A stretch of 64,000 nt of DNA from Terribacillus aidingensis. GTDB lineage: Bacteria > Bacillota > Bacilli > Bacillales > Amphibacillaceae. Of the stretch, positions 43,213 to 52,318 are shown in pieces. Numbering within the stretch: position 1 is the stretch's first letter; each line of letters opens with the position of its first letter. The notes beneath the pieces are model-generated. The model did no database searches. It was not told where the DNA came from and was given only the letters and a program-made list of their open reading frames with translations. The translations under genes were made by a program, and so were the position numbers. Where the stretch lies: the NCBI RefSeq assembly GCF_900215625.1, contig NZ_OBEK01000004.1, positions 123,593 to 187,592 of the forward strand. Reading direction: 5' to 3'.

Positions 43213-44724
43213 ATGATAATCAACATGATGAAACAGAATAAAGTCCATTTTAAGCGCATTTATGGTGCGTCTAGTACGATTGCCAACACAGTGCGTTTTA
43301 ATTCACGTCAAGTTACTAACGATGATGTGTTTGTTTGTGTGAAAGGTACGAATCATGATGGACACGCTTATATAGAGGATGCGCTTGCACAAGGAGCGTC
43401 TGTAGTTATCGGCACCGATGAAGATCTTTTAAAGAGATACTATCTTGAGCATGAAGACCGTACATTTCTAGCCGTAGAAGATGCAAGGCTGGCAATGGCC
43501 CAGATGGCAGTACTGCTGTCTGATAATGTATGGGAAAAGCTCACTACAGTTGGTGTGACGGGGACAAATGGCAAGACAACAGTAGCTGCTTATGTTCATT
43601 CCTTGCTGAATCAGCTTCAATTAAAGACGACTTCCATTGGAACTTGCGGCATCATAACATCGAAAGAGAAAATTGATTTCTTTAAAAGTACACCGACGAC
43701 GCCCGAGTCTGCAGATTTGCATGCATTGTTCCAAAAACTTGAGGCAGATGGAGAGAAAGCCGTAGTGATGGAGGCAACTTCCATTGCACTTGATCAAAAG
43801 CGCACAGCTGCCATGACATTTGATGTGGCAATTCATACGAATTTGACACCGGAGCATCTGGAATTTCATGAAACGATGGAAAACTATAAGCGAGCAAAAC
43901 TAAAACTTTTTCAGCAGACAAAAAGGGCGATCGTGAACTTGGATGATAAGGGAATGGCCCAAGAAATTCTGAATAGCTATCAAGGTGACTTGCTGACATA
44001 CAGTCTGAATCCTAAAAGTAAAGCAGACGTTATTGCACAGCAGATTCGCACAGATGTCCATGGAACAAATTTTGAACTAGTTATACACGGAAAAGTATAC
44101 GCAGCAAAAGCACCGATTTTCGGTCAATACAATGTCGCAAATTTGCTATCAGCTATATGCACAGCTATTCAGCTTGGGTATGGCATGGGGGCAATCGTTG
44201 AGGTATTGAAGACAATTGAAAGTCCTGAAGGTCGTTTTGAAGTTCTCGAATTCGGCGGCAGAAAAATAATTCTTGATTATGCTCACACGCCAGTTGCGCT
44301 CGATCAATTATTAACAGCTGTTCATACTATTCCGCATAAGCGCATAATTGCAACCGTTATGGGAGTCGGAATTCGTGATCATAGCAAAATGCCAGAAATG
44401 GCCAAGGCAGTGGAAGGACGCGCGGATGAGATTGTCGTGTCTGTTGATCATCCAGGTTACGAGGATCCAAAGGATGTTATCAAAAAGGTTTGTGAAGGTT
44501 TTTCAAATAAGGGAGAGCATATATCTACTGCAGAGACACGAGCTGAGGCAGTCAGACTTGCGCTAGAGCTCAGCAGTAAAGGTGATATTGTCCTGATTAC
44601 AGGCGGACAAATCAACGGCGCCCAACTGGTAAAAGGGGAAGCAATTCCGCATTCGGATCATGCTATTATTCAAGATTATTTTACAAACGCCACTTCTGAA
44701 ATTATGCAATCAACATTCAGCTGA
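43213..44724 (+). CDS. MurE-like Mur ligase (UDP-MurNAc-tripeptide synthetase paralogue)
   Basis: A 503-residue ATP-dependent amide ligase with the three Mur domains. P-loop VGVTGTNGKTT (114-123), HTNLTPEHLEFHETMENY with the carbamylated-Lys position 229, and the C-terminal domain with ILDYAHTP. The motif that selects the third amino acid in MurE, usually DNPR for diaminopimelate, reads DHPG here (412-415), and the GGDRDxxKR motif is GIRDHSKM. The nucleotide-sugar-binding N-terminal domain is kept. It sits alone, far from the division/wall cluster. A wall-related ligase of altered substrate use is likely. ATG at 43213 follows AGGGGG. Confidence 0.85.
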   Translation: MIINMMKQNKVHFKRIYGASSTIANTVRFNSRQVTNDDVFVCVKGTNHDGHAYIEDALAQGASVVIGTDEDLLKRYYLEHEDRTFLAVEDARLAMAQMAVLLSDNVWEKLTTVGVTGTNGKTTVAAYVHSLLNQLQLKTTSIGTCGIITSKEKIDFFKSTPTTPESADLHALFQKLEADGEKAVVMEATSIALDQKRTAAMTFDVAIHTNLTPEHLEFHETMENYKRAKLKLFQQTKRAIVNLDDKGMAQEILNSYQGDLLTYSLNPKSKADVIAQQIRTDVHGTNFELVIHGKVYAAKAPIFGQYNVANLLSAICTAIQLGYGMGAIVEVLKTIESPEGRFEVLEFGGRKIILDYAHTPVALDQLLTAVHTIPHKRIIATVMGVGIRDHSKMPEMAKAVEGRADEIVVSVDHPGYEDPKDVIKKVCEGFSNKGEHISTAETRAEAVRLALELSSKGDIVLITGGQINGAQLVKGEAIPHSDHAIIQDYFTNATSEIMQSTFS

Positions 44725-44778
44725 ATAACTTGGAAACGATTACTAATACTATATTTGGGTCCAAATACTGAAAAAACA

Positions 44779-44808
44779 TTGACGAATTGAGTAAGTTGCT
44801 TTTATAGT
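44779..44808 (+). promoter_or_regulatory. Promoter of pbuG
   Basis: TTGACG at 44779-44784 and TATAGT at 44803-44808, 18-base spacer, just upstream of the riboswitch. Confidence 0.75.
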
Positions 44809-44832
44809 GAAATAGTAATAATACTTATATTT

Positions 44833-44912
44833 TTCGTCTTCGTATAATTTTGGGAATATGGCCCATGAGTTTCTACCAGGTTACCGTCATTAACCTGACT
44901 ACGCTGACATTT
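44833..44912 (+). ncRNA. Guanine riboswitch aptamer of pbuG
   Basis: The conserved purine aptamer elements are in order: CGTATAAT, GGGAATATGG, AGTTTCTACC, ACCGTCA and GACTACG. The base equivalent to position 74 is C (GACTACG), so guanine/hypoxanthine rather than adenine should bind. Binding should stabilise the P1 stem and free the downstream terminator to form. Confidence 0.95.
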
Positions 44913-44949
44913 CGATCTGAGTTACATACGCAGATGTGGTGTAGATAAG

Positions 44950-44984
44950 AAACGCTTCTTGCTCTTTGGGCAGAAGTGTTTTTT
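44950..44984 (+). terminator. Riboswitch-controlled terminator before pbuG
   Basis: AACGCTTCT / AGAAGTGTT stem with an inner TGC/GGC part and a T run, 50 bases before the pbuG ATG. Confidence 0.85.
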
Positions 44985-45034
44985 ATTTGAAAGCTTATCC
45001 TGCCCCAACGAAGCAACAGGAGGAGTAACAAGCT

Positions 45035-46372
45035 ATGAAACGTTTTTTCCGCTTTGACGAATTGAACACTTCTTACCGGACGGAGATTATTGCCGGCGTA
45101 ACGACATTTTTAGCGATGGCATATATTTTGTTCGTTAACCCAAATGTTCTTTCTTTGCAAGGCATTCCAGATAATGCACTGCCTGGTTCTGGCCGTATGG
45201 ATCCTGGTGCGATCTTTACTGCAACAGCGATAGCTTCAGCGATTGGTACGCTGATTATGGGCCTATTCGCTAAATTGCCGATTGCATTGGCACCTGGTAT
45301 GGGATTGAATGCTTTCTTTGCATTTACAGTTGTCTTAACGTATCAAATCCCTTGGGAAACTGCATTGGCTGGTGTGTTTGCCTCCGGTGTGATTTTTATG
45401 ATTTTGTCTCTTTCCGGTCTGCGTGAATTGCTCATCAATGCAATCCCGCCGAACTTGAAATTAGCGATGGGTGCTGGTATTGGTCTTTTTATCGCATTTA
45501 TTGGTTTGAAAAATGCGAACTTAGTAGTTGCAAGTGAGGATACAGTAGTAGCGCTTGGTGATATCACAAGCGGACCAGTTCTGTTAACAGTCTTTGGTGT
45601 TTTTGTAACAGCTCTTTTACTGGTAAAAGGATTACGTGCAGCAATCTTCATCGGTATGCTGATTACAGCCGTTGCTGGTATGGTTGCTGGATTGATTGCT
45701 CCGCCAACTGCAGTGAATGATGTTGTGGGAAGCGTACCTAGCTTAGCACCTACATTTGGTGCAGCATTTGATCACTTTGGCGATATCTTCACCATTCAGA
45801 TGCTGACGGTTATCCTTACATTCTTGTTTGTTGACTTCTTTGATACTGCGGGTACGTTAGTAGCAGTAGCTACAAAAGCAGGTTTAATGAAAGATGGCAA
45901 GCTGCCGAATCCAGGAAAAGCATTGCTTGCTGATTCTGGTGCCACAGTGGCGGGTGCGATCATCGGAACATCAAATACAACAGCATATGTTGAGTCCACA
46001 ACAGGCGTGGGTGCTGGCGGAAGAAGTGGCTTTACAGCTGTTGTCACAGCCATCTGTTTCTTACTGGCATTGTTCTTCAGCCCGCTGCTTTCCGTCATTA
46101 CAAACGAAGTAACAGCACCAGCTTTAATTGTTGTTGGGGTGCTCATGTGTTCTTCTCTAAAAGAGATTGAATGGGATAAGGTAGAGTTTGCTGTACCAGC
46201 ATTCTTCACGATCCTTATGATGCCGCTGACAGCAAGTATTGCAACTGGTATTGCGATTGGCTTCATCTTCTACCCGCTGACATTGCTTGTCAAAGGCCGT
46301 GTGAAAGAAGTTCATCCGGTCATGTGGTTCCTGTTCGTGATATTCATTTTGTATTTCATTTATTTGGCCTAA
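45035..46372 (+). CDS. pbuG: Guanine/hypoxanthine permease
   Basis: A 445-residue membrane transporter of the AzgA-like NCS2 group with about 13 helices. Typical regions: TEIIAGVTTFLAMAYILFVNP, LAPGMGLNAFFAF, FVDFFDTAGTLVAV and GTSNTTAYVESTTGVGAGGRSG. It imports hypoxanthine and guanine by proton symport. Control by the guanine riboswitch upstream fits its role. GGAGGAG precedes the ATG. Confidence 0.95.
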   Translation: MKRFFRFDELNTSYRTEIIAGVTTFLAMAYILFVNPNVLSLQGIPDNALPGSGRMDPGAIFTATAIASAIGTLIMGLFAKLPIALAPGMGLNAFFAFTVVLTYQIPWETALAGVFASGVIFMILSLSGLRELLINAIPPNLKLAMGAGIGLFIAFIGLKNANLVVASEDTVVALGDITSGPVLLTVFGVFVTALLLVKGLRAAIFIGMLITAVAGMVAGLIAPPTAVNDVVGSVPSLAPTFGAAFDHFGDIFTIQMLTVILTFLFVDFFDTAGTLVAVATKAGLMKDGKLPNPGKALLADSGATVAGAIIGTSNTTAYVESTTGVGAGGRSGFTAVVTAICFLLALFFSPLLSVITNEVTAPALIVVGVLMCSSLKEIEWDKVEFAVPAFFTILMMPLTASIATGIAIGFIFYPLTLLVKGRVKEVHPVMWFLFVIFILYFIYLA

Positions 46373-46416
46373 AGAAAAGCCGTCCCATATGGGGCGGCTT
46401 TTCTTTAGGCCAAATA
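46361..46416. terminator. Terminator of pbuG within a 26-bp inverted repeat
   Basis: A hairpin with 26-bp arms (46361-46386 and 46391-46416), one G-T wobble and an ATAT loop. The 5' arm contains the last codons and stop of pbuG. The central AAAGAAAAGCCG / CGGCTTTTCTTT part resembles an ordinary terminator. Confidence 0.75.
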
Positions 46417-46532
46417 TGACAATTCTTTAGGAGGATTTTCCCTTTGTGCGTTGTTTGCGAGGCTTGAGGGTATAATTGTATTATACTAGCGAGAGATTAG
46501 AATCGTCTGTGGGCGAGGAGGAGGAAATTTAC

Positions 46533-47300
46533 ATGAGTAACCGTTCTGTGAAGCTGGCTTGGATCAGCTTACTTGCATTCATCGCAGTAATCGTCGTCAA
46601 TTACCTGTCCAATGCCTTGCCGCTTGGAGGAAAAACGACGCAGCAATTATCAAACCAGCTAGGTGTGCTATTTCAGCCAGCAGGTTATGCATTTAGTATT
46701 TGGGGTATTATTTATCTGGTTGTATTCATTTGGATCATCCGTCTTTTTTTCCGGTCGACACGTGAAAAGGAATGGTATGGAAAAGCAGCAAGTGCATTTG
46801 TCGCCAGCTGTATCTTCAATATTGCTTGGCTGTTCAGTTTCCATTATCAGCTATTCAGCCTTTCCATTATCCCAATGGCTGCACTGCTTATTTCATTGAT
46901 TATCTTATATCAGTCTGTTTCAACATCCTCAGACCGCGGAAAGTTTGATTTATTTCCGTTTTCCATTTATATTGGCTGGGTATCAGTTGCAACCATATTA
47001 AATGTAGGTATTCTATTTGTGTCACTAGGCGTCGATAATGTAGAGGGCTGGCTGTTGTCCGGTGAGGTTTGGACAATTATTCTGCTCATTATTGGAGCTA
47101 TCTTAGCAATCAGCTTTATGCATATATTCCGCGACAGTATTTATCCGCTTGTGTTTATTTGGGCGTATGTAGCTATTGCCGCTGCCAGGGCAGAGAATTT
47201 TCCGGCTATTACAGCTGTCGCAAGTATTATGGCACTGCTTATTCTCATATCAATTCCGATTCATTTGTTTCGGCGCAAGCGCAAGCAGCACGGCTATTGA
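46533..47300 (+). CDS. TspO/MBR-related tryptophan-rich membrane protein (yebC position)
   Basis: A 255-residue membrane protein with about eight hydrophobic segments. FQPAGYAFSIWGIIY and WVSVATILNVGI are similar to TspO/MBR tryptophan-rich sensory proteins, but it is longer than a typical TspO of about 150 residues. In B. subtilis the gene at this place is yebC, also a membrane protein of similar length. GAGGAGGAGG precedes the ATG at 46533. Ligand and function unknown. Confidence 0.7.
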   Translation: MSNRSVKLAWISLLAFIAVIVVNYLSNALPLGGKTTQQLSNQLGVLFQPAGYAFSIWGIIYLVVFIWIIRLFFRSTREKEWYGKAASAFVASCIFNIAWLFSFHYQLFSLSIIPMAALLISLIILYQSVSTSSDRGKFDLFPFSIYIGWVSVATILNVGILFVSLGVDNVEGWLLSGEVWTIILLIIGAILAISFMHIFRDSIYPLVFIWAYVAIAAARAENFPAITAVASIMALLILISIPIHLFRRKRKQHGY

Positions 47301-47331
47301 AAAACACAATAGTCTTTAAGGAGGAAGTAAT

Positions 47332-47910
47332 TTGTTAGAAATACCACTCGTCATGGTGCTTATCATCTTTGTTGTGAACATCGTTTATGTTACCCTCAAT
47401 ACTTTGCGTGTTATCTTGACATTAAAAGGACGACGCTATATTTCGGCAATAGTCAGTGTGTTCGAGGTTACGATCTATACAGTCGGTCTGGGACTGGTAT
47501 TGAACAATCTTGATCAAATTCAGAATCTGATCGCTTATGCGCTCGGATTCGGTATTGGAGTTGTACTCGGCTCAAAAATTGAGGAAAAGCTAGCTTTAGG
47601 TTATGTTACTGCTAATGTTATTTCCTCCGATCCGAGTATTGAGTTTACGAAGAAGCTTCGAGAAAAAGGATACGGTGTTACGAGCTGGTTCGCATATGGC
47701 ATGGAAGGTGACCGGCTGGCGATGCAAATCCTGACACCGCGAAAATATGAATTGAAGCTTTACGAAACGATTCAGGAAATAGATCCAAAAGCATTTATCA
47801 TCTCCTACGAACCGCGGCAAATTTCAGGCGGTTTCTGGGTTAAAAGTGTAAAAAGGGAGCGAATTCGTCGAAATGGCAAACCAAAAAAAGATGACCAAGA
47901 AACGGTTTGA
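47332..47910 (+). CDS. yebE: YebE, UPF0316/DUF2179 membrane protein
   Basis: A 192-residue protein with three N-terminal membrane helices and a cytoplasmic DUF2179 domain (about 90-175, [27 protein letters not shown]). AAGGAGG precedes a TTG start. Function unknown in all members. It overlaps the next gene by 38 bases, and the order yebE-yebG-purE is conserved with B. subtilis. Confidence 0.9.
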   Translation: MLEIPLVMVLIIFVVNIVYVTLNTLRVILTLKGRRYISAIVSVFEVTIYTVGLGLVLNNLDQIQNLIAYALGFGIGVVLGSKIEEKLALGYVTANVISSDPSIEFTKKLREKGYGVTSWFAYGMEGDRLAMQILTPRKYELKLYETIQEIDPKAFIISYEPRQISGGFWVKSVKRERIRRNGKPKKDDQETV

Positions 47911-48091
47911 GCTCGGTGAGAATGAGACAATTGATGCTTGCCTTGCCCGTATCAAAGCGGAGGGCTATATGCCGGTTCGAAAAGTAGAAGAACCAATTTT
48001 CCGGGAAACAACCGAGAACGGCGTAAAGAAGGTAGAGCCGATTGGGAAAAGCGTCATGTTTGATGCAAAGCTCCTAAAAACCGAACAATAA
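47873..48091 (+). CDS. yebG: YebG, NETI-motif protein
   Basis: A 72-residue soluble protein with the signature [28 protein letters not shown]. These small NETI-motif proteins are found beside yebE in Bacillaceae and have no known function. Its last codons carry a PurBox-like sequence that belongs to the pur promoter. Confidence 0.88.
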   Translation: MANQKKMTKKRFELGENETIDACLARIKAEGYMPVRKVEEPIFRETTENGVKKVEPIGKSVMFDAKLLKTEQ

Positions 48092-48120
48092 ATATAACAA
48101 AATGACCATCGTTCGATTTT
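48078..48120. promoter_or_regulatory. Probable PurR operator (PurBox pair) of the pur operon
   Basis: AAAACCGAACAAT (48078-48090) is a full match to the PurBox pattern AWWWCCGAACWWT. An inverted weaker box, ATCGTTCGATTTT, lies at 48108-48120. The CGAA cores are 26 bp apart, one helical turn more than the 16-17 bp usual in B. subtilis. The box lies just upstream of the -35 and partly within yebG. Confidence 0.55.
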
Positions 48121-48124
48121 TTCA

Positions 48125-48153
48125 TTGACGATAGGTATCAAAATTGTTATCAT
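48125..48153 (+). promoter_or_regulatory. Promoter of the pur operon
   Basis: TTGACG at 48125-48130 and TATCAT at 48148-48153, 17-base spacer, giving a leader of about 270 bases. Confidence 0.75.
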
Positions 48154-48222
48154 AATACATGCATGAAAGACACGGCTAGATTTGACAATAACGTACAGCG
48201 GCTTAGCTGTACTTATAGATCG

Positions 48223-48293
48223 CACCTCATATATTTCCGGAGATACGGTCCGGAAGTCTCTACCTGCTACCGTAAATGGCGGACTATGAGGGA
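48223..48293 (+). ncRNA. Guanine riboswitch aptamer of the pur operon
   Basis: P1 is CCTCATA / TATGAGG; within it are GGAGATACGG, AAGTCTCTACC, ACCGTAAATGG and GACTATG. The discriminating base is C, so it should sense guanine/hypoxanthine. A GTACAGC / GCTGTAC hairpin precedes the aptamer in the leader. Confidence 0.96.
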
Positions 48294-48351
48294 AGATGGA
48301 ACAGCCGAATCTCGGCTGGACGTGTGCATGATTATGAGCTTACAGCAATGT

Positions 48352-48408
48352 CAGCCTATTCATCTTCTCTCTGATTTTACGGGAGGGATGAATAGGCTTT
48401 TTTTATGG
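48352..48408 (+). terminator. Riboswitch-controlled terminator before purE
   Basis: AGCCTATTCATC / GATGAATAGGCT long stem followed by seven T, 30 bases before purE. Confidence 0.92.
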
Positions 48409-48433
48409 AATAAAAGAGGAAAGAGGGATTGGA

Positions 48434-48925
48434 TTGGCGGAGATTGGAATCATCATGGGCAGCATTTCAGATTGGGAGACAATGGAGCATACGTGCAAGC
48501 TATTGGAAGAGCTGGAAATTCCTTATGAAAAAGAAGTCATTTCAGCGCACCGTACACCTGAGGACATGTTCGAGTATGCGGCATCGGCTAGAGGCAGAGG
48601 ATTGAAGGTAATTATTGCCGGAGCTGGCGGAGCAGCACATTTACCAGGAATGGTTGCCAGCAAGACGACTTTACCTGTCATTGGTGTACCGGTCCAGACG
48701 AAAGCGCTCAATGGAATGGATTCTCTTCTCTCCATCGTTCAAATGCCTGGCGGCGTACCTGTTGCGACAGTAGCTATCGGGAAGGCAGGAGCAAAAAATG
48801 CAGGCCTCCTAGCCGCACAGATGCTCGGTATCCATGATAATCAGATAGCCGAGCGACTGGCTGCTTACCAAGAAAATATGAAGAAACAAGTGGCAGAAAT
48901 GAGGAATCAGCTTGCGACCAAATAA
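48434..48925 (+). CDS. purE: N5-carboxyaminoimidazole ribonucleotide mutase
   Basis: A 163-residue enzyme that rearranges N5-CAIR (made by PurK) to CAIR. Key motifs: [19 protein letters not shown] and [20 protein letters not shown] start with AGAGGG upstream. First gene of the twelve-gene operon; overlaps purK by 14 bases. Confidence 0.96.
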   Translation: MAEIGIIMGSISDWETMEHTCKLLEELEIPYEKEVISAHRTPEDMFEYAASARGRGLKVIIAGAGGAAHLPGMVASKTTLPVIGVPVQTKALNGMDSLLSIVQMPGGVPVATVAIGKAGAKNAGLLAAQMLGIHDNQIAERLAAYQENMKKQVAEMRNQLATK

Positions 48926-50039
48926 CAACAAAACAATTGGCATTCTCGGCGGCGGTCAGCTTGGACGGATGATGGCCACAGCTGCCAAACATATGGGTTA
49001 CCGAATCGTTGTTCTCGATCCAACGCCCGATTGTCCAGCGGCACAAGTTGCAGACAATCATATAGAAGCGGCTTATGATGATTTAACAGCCATTCGAAAA
49101 CTGGCAAGCTTAAGTGATGTTGTCACCTATGAATTTGAAAATGTAGATTTGGAAGCAGCCAGATTACTTGAAGCAGCGAATAAGCTTCCTCAAGGTTCCC
49201 TGCTCTTAGAAATCAGCCGAGACCGAGCAAATGAAAAGAATCTAATGAAAGAGCTTGATTTGCCGGCAGCTCCTTTTGCCATTGTGAAAGAGGAGAAGGA
49301 ATTGCTGACTGAAATAAGAAGCATTGGGTTTCCAGCTGTCGTGAAAACATGCCGCGGCGGATACGACGGCAAGGGACAGCTAAAACTGAATGGTAAGGAT
49401 GATTTGCCAGAAGCAGCCGAATTTGTCCGTAAAAATGGACGCTGCATACTTGAATCATGGCTGACCTTCGATAAGGAAATATCGATTGTGCTCACAAGAG
49501 GAACAGATGGAGAAATTACTTTCTTCCCAGCTGCCGAAAATGAGCACCGTGACCATATCCTGTCTCGAACAGTTGTGCCAGCGTCTATAACGGACGAGGT
49601 AGCGGAGCAAGCTCGCACAGCTGCTGGCAAGCTAGCAGAGGCGGCCGGAGTTGTCGGCACGTTCACCGTTGAAATGTTTGTTGCTGGCAATCAGCTGTAT
49701 ATGAATGAAGTGGCGCCTCGCCCGCATAATTCCGGTCATTATACAATTGAAGCTTGCACGGTATCGCAATTTGAGCAGCATATTCGCGCTATTTGCGGAC
49801 TGCCGCTTTTGCCGGTCCATTTTATCGGGGCCGCCGTTATGATAAATTTATTAGGAGAAGCGCTGGACCAGTATTGGCAAGCACCTGACAAACCGCTTGC
49901 TCATCTGCATGATTACGGCAAACAAGAAGCCGAGCCGAAACGGAAGATGGGGCATTTCACAATGGTTGGTACGTCACGAGAAGCTCTGCTGGATGCAACC
50001 GACGCCTTTACACGATCACTAGGAGGAAACAAGGCATGA
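48912..50039 (+). CDS. purK: 5-(carboxyamino)imidazole ribonucleotide synthase
   Basis: A 375-residue ATP-grasp enzyme that carboxylates AIR with bicarbonate and ATP. It starts with the GGGQLGRM nucleotide-binding motif. The ATP-grasp core includes [13 protein letters not shown] and [22 protein letters not shown] start inside purE; ATGA overlap with purB. Confidence 0.96.
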   Translation: MRPNNNKTIGILGGGQLGRMMATAAKHMGYRIVVLDPTPDCPAAQVADNHIEAAYDDLTAIRKLASLSDVVTYEFENVDLEAARLLEAANKLPQGSLLLEISRDRANEKNLMKELDLPAAPFAIVKEEKELLTEIRSIGFPAVVKTCRGGYDGKGQLKLNGKDDLPEAAEFVRKNGRCILESWLTFDKEISIVLTRGTDGEITFFPAAENEHRDHILSRTVVPASITDEVAEQARTAAGKLAEAAGVVGTFTVEMFVAGNQLYMNEVAPRPHNSGHYTIEACTVSQFEQHIRAICGLPLLPVHFIGAAVMINLLGEALDQYWQAPDKPLAHLHDYGKQEAEPKRKMGHFTMVGTSREALLDATDAFTRSLGGNKA

Positions 50040-51331
50040 TTGAACGTTATACAAGAGAAGAAATGGGCAAGATTTGGACAGACGAAAATAAGTACCGTGC
50101 ATGGCTCGAGGTAGAAATCTTAGCATGTGAAGCATGGAGTGACCTTGGCATTATCCCTGAGTCGGACGTCAAAGCACTACGCGAGAACGCATCCTTTGAT
50201 ATCAACCGTATTTTAGAGATTGAACAAGAAACACGTCATGATGTAGTCGCCTTCACACGTGCTGTCTCTGAGACGCTTGGAGAAGAGCGCAAATGGGTGC
50301 ATTACGGTCTGACATCCACAGATGTTGTCGACACAGCGCTTTCCTATATCTTGCTGCAGGCAAACGAAATCATCCGTAAAGGCATCGTTGACTTCATCGA
50401 CATTTTGGAAACAAAAGCGAAAGAACATAAGCATACCGTCATGATGGGACGTACACATGGTGTGCACGCTGAGCCGACAACATTCGGTTTGAAACTTGCA
50501 CTGTGGTACGAAGAAATGAAACGTAACTTGGAGCGTTTTGATGCAGCAGCTGATACGATTCAATACGGCAAACTTTCCGGTGCGGTCGGTACATATGCAA
50601 ACATCGATCCGTATGTAGAGAAATACGTGACGAAAAAGCTAGGCTTGAAGCCAGCGCCTGTATCTACACAAACATTGCAGCGTGACCGCCATGCACAATA
50701 TATGAGCACACTGGCATTGATTGCAACAAGCATTGAAAAATTTGCAACCGAGATTCGCGGCTTGCAAAAAACGGAAACGCGTGAAGTAGAAGAATTCTTC
50801 GCCAAAGGGCAAAAAGGATCGTCGGCAATGCCGCATAAGCGTAACCCAATCGGCTCTGAGAATATGGTCGGCATGTCTCGTCTGATTCGCGGGCACATGG
50901 TAACAGCATATGAGAACGTTGCACTTTGGCATGAAAGAGATATCTCTCATTCCTCCGCAGAGCGCGTTATCTTACCGGATGCAACAATTGCACTGGATTA
51001 TATGCTGAGCCGCTTCTCTAACATTGTGAAGAACTTGACAGTTTTCCCAGAAAACATGAAGCGCAATATCGATCGCACGTACGGCGTTATTTTCTCACAG
51101 CGTGTCCTATTAGCACTTATCGACAAAGGCATGAGCCGCGAGCAAGCTTACGATATTGTGCAGCCGAAAGCGATGGAAGCATGGGAAACACAGACACACT
51201 TCAAACAGCTGATTGAAGCAGAAACCGAAATCGCTGCTTTCCTTAGCCAGGAAGAGATTGATGACTGCTTCGACTATACGTATCACTTGAAGAACGTAGA
51301 TCAGATCTTCCATAAAATCGGCTTAGAATAA
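50036..51331 (+). CDS. purB: Adenylosuccinate lyase
   Basis: A 431-residue fumarase/aspartase-superfamily enzyme used twice: SAICAR to AICAR in IMP synthesis, and adenylosuccinate to AMP. Signature loop [16 protein letters not shown] (catalytic Ser) near residue 262, with [11 protein letters not shown] and TSTDVVDTA upstream. Overlaps purK by four bases. Confidence 0.97.
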   Translation: MIERYTREEMGKIWTDENKYRAWLEVEILACEAWSDLGIIPESDVKALRENASFDINRILEIEQETRHDVVAFTRAVSETLGEERKWVHYGLTSTDVVDTALSYILLQANEIIRKGIVDFIDILETKAKEHKHTVMMGRTHGVHAEPTTFGLKLALWYEEMKRNLERFDAAADTIQYGKLSGAVGTYANIDPYVEKYVTKKLGLKPAPVSTQTLQRDRHAQYMSTLALIATSIEKFATEIRGLQKTETREVEEFFAKGQKGSSAMPHKRNPIGSENMVGMSRLIRGHMVTAYENVALWHERDISHSSAERVILPDATIALDYMLSRFSNIVKNLTVFPENMKRNIDRTYGVIFSQRVLLALIDKGMSREQAYDIVQPKAMEAWETQTHFKQLIEAETEIAAFLSQEEIDDCFDYTYHLKNVDQIFHKIGLE

Positions 51332-51356
51332 TACTTTGACAAACGGGGTGGAGAAC

Positions 51357-52070
51357 GTGAAAGGCAAATTGCTTTATGAAGGAAAAGCCAAGCAAGTATT
51401 TCAATCCACGGAGGACGAGCAGCAGCTCGTGCTCTCCTATAAGAATGATGCAACAGCATTCAATGGCAAGAAGAAAGCAAGCTTCGAAGGAAAAGGCCGT
51501 TACAACAATCTTATTTCTGCTCATATTTTTGATTATTTGAAAGAAAAGGGTATTACGTCACACTTTATCAAGACGCTAAATGAGACAGAGCAGTTAGTGC
51601 GTCAGACGTCAATCATACCGCTCGAAGTAGTTGTCCGGAATGTTGCAGCAGGAAGCATTACCAGAAGACTTGGTATTCCTGAGAAAACTGTTTTTCAACC
51701 CGTTTTGACAGAGTTTTACTACAAAGATGACAGCTTGGATGATCCGATTATCAATGACGCACATGCGCTGTTGCTGACGGATCTGAATGAAGATGAGCTT
51801 GTTTTCATTAAGCAAGCAGCATTGGAAGTCAACCAGCATTTGCAGGCATTCTTCGACAGAGTCGGCCTGCAGCTGGTCGATTTCAAACTGGAATTCGGCC
51901 GTGATCAGAATGGCTCTATTCTTCTCTCAGATGAGATTTCACCGGACACGTGCCGGCTTTGGGATAAAGAGAGTGGCAGCAAAATGGATAAAGATGTGTT
52001 CCGTGAAGACATTGGGAGTTTGATTGACGTATATGATGCAATTTTAAATCGACTGGAGGCAGCAAAATGA
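51357..52070 (+). CDS. purC: SAICAR synthetase
   Basis: A 237-residue enzyme joining CAIR and aspartate with ATP. Motifs YEGKAKQVF near the start, EVVVRNVAAGSITRR, DFKLEFGRD and LSDEISPDTCRLWD are all typical. The GTG at 51357 gives the best match in length to relatives and follows GGGGTGGAG; in-frame TTG at 51336 or GTG at 51348 are alternatives. Overlaps purS by ATGA. Confidence 0.95.
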   Translation: MKGKLLYEGKAKQVFQSTEDEQQLVLSYKNDATAFNGKKKASFEGKGRYNNLISAHIFDYLKEKGITSHFIKTLNETEQLVRQTSIIPLEVVVRNVAAGSITRRLGIPEKTVFQPVLTEFYYKDDSLDDPIINDAHALLLTDLNEDELVFIKQAALEVNQHLQAFFDRVGLQLVDFKLEFGRDQNGSILLSDEISPDTCRLWDKESGSKMDKDVFREDIGSLIDVYDAILNRLEAAK

Positions 52071-52318
52071 AAAAGGTCAGAATCTTCATCACGCTGAAAG
52101 AAGGGGTTTTAGACCCGCAAGGTAAGGCTGTACAAGAAGCATTGCAGGCAAATGGTTTTCCGGAAGTAGCCGATACGCGTGTCGGAAAATATATCGAAAT
52201 GAGTTTGCCGGATAATGCCGATACAGCACAAGAAGTGCAGCGTATGTGTGATAAGCTGCTAGCCAATCCTGTGATGGAAGAATACAGCTACACAGTCGAG
52301 GAGGGCATCAAGTCGTGA
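52067..52318 (+). CDS. purS: FGAM synthase subunit PurS
   Basis: An 83-residue protein bridging PurL and PurQ in the three-part formylglycinamidine ribonucleotide synthase. [19 protein letters not shown] and VGKYIEM are the family's conserved stretches. Overlaps both neighbours by four bases. Confidence 0.96.
   Translation: MKKVRIFITLKEGVLDPQGKAVQEALQANGFPEVADTRVGKYIEMSLPDNADTAQEVQRMCDKLLANPVMEEYSYTVEEGIKS

Noticed and set aside
45796-46266. Minus-strand 156-codon frame opposite pbuG
   Set aside because: Shadow of a transmembrane gene; alanine-, valine- and threonine-rich with no start context.
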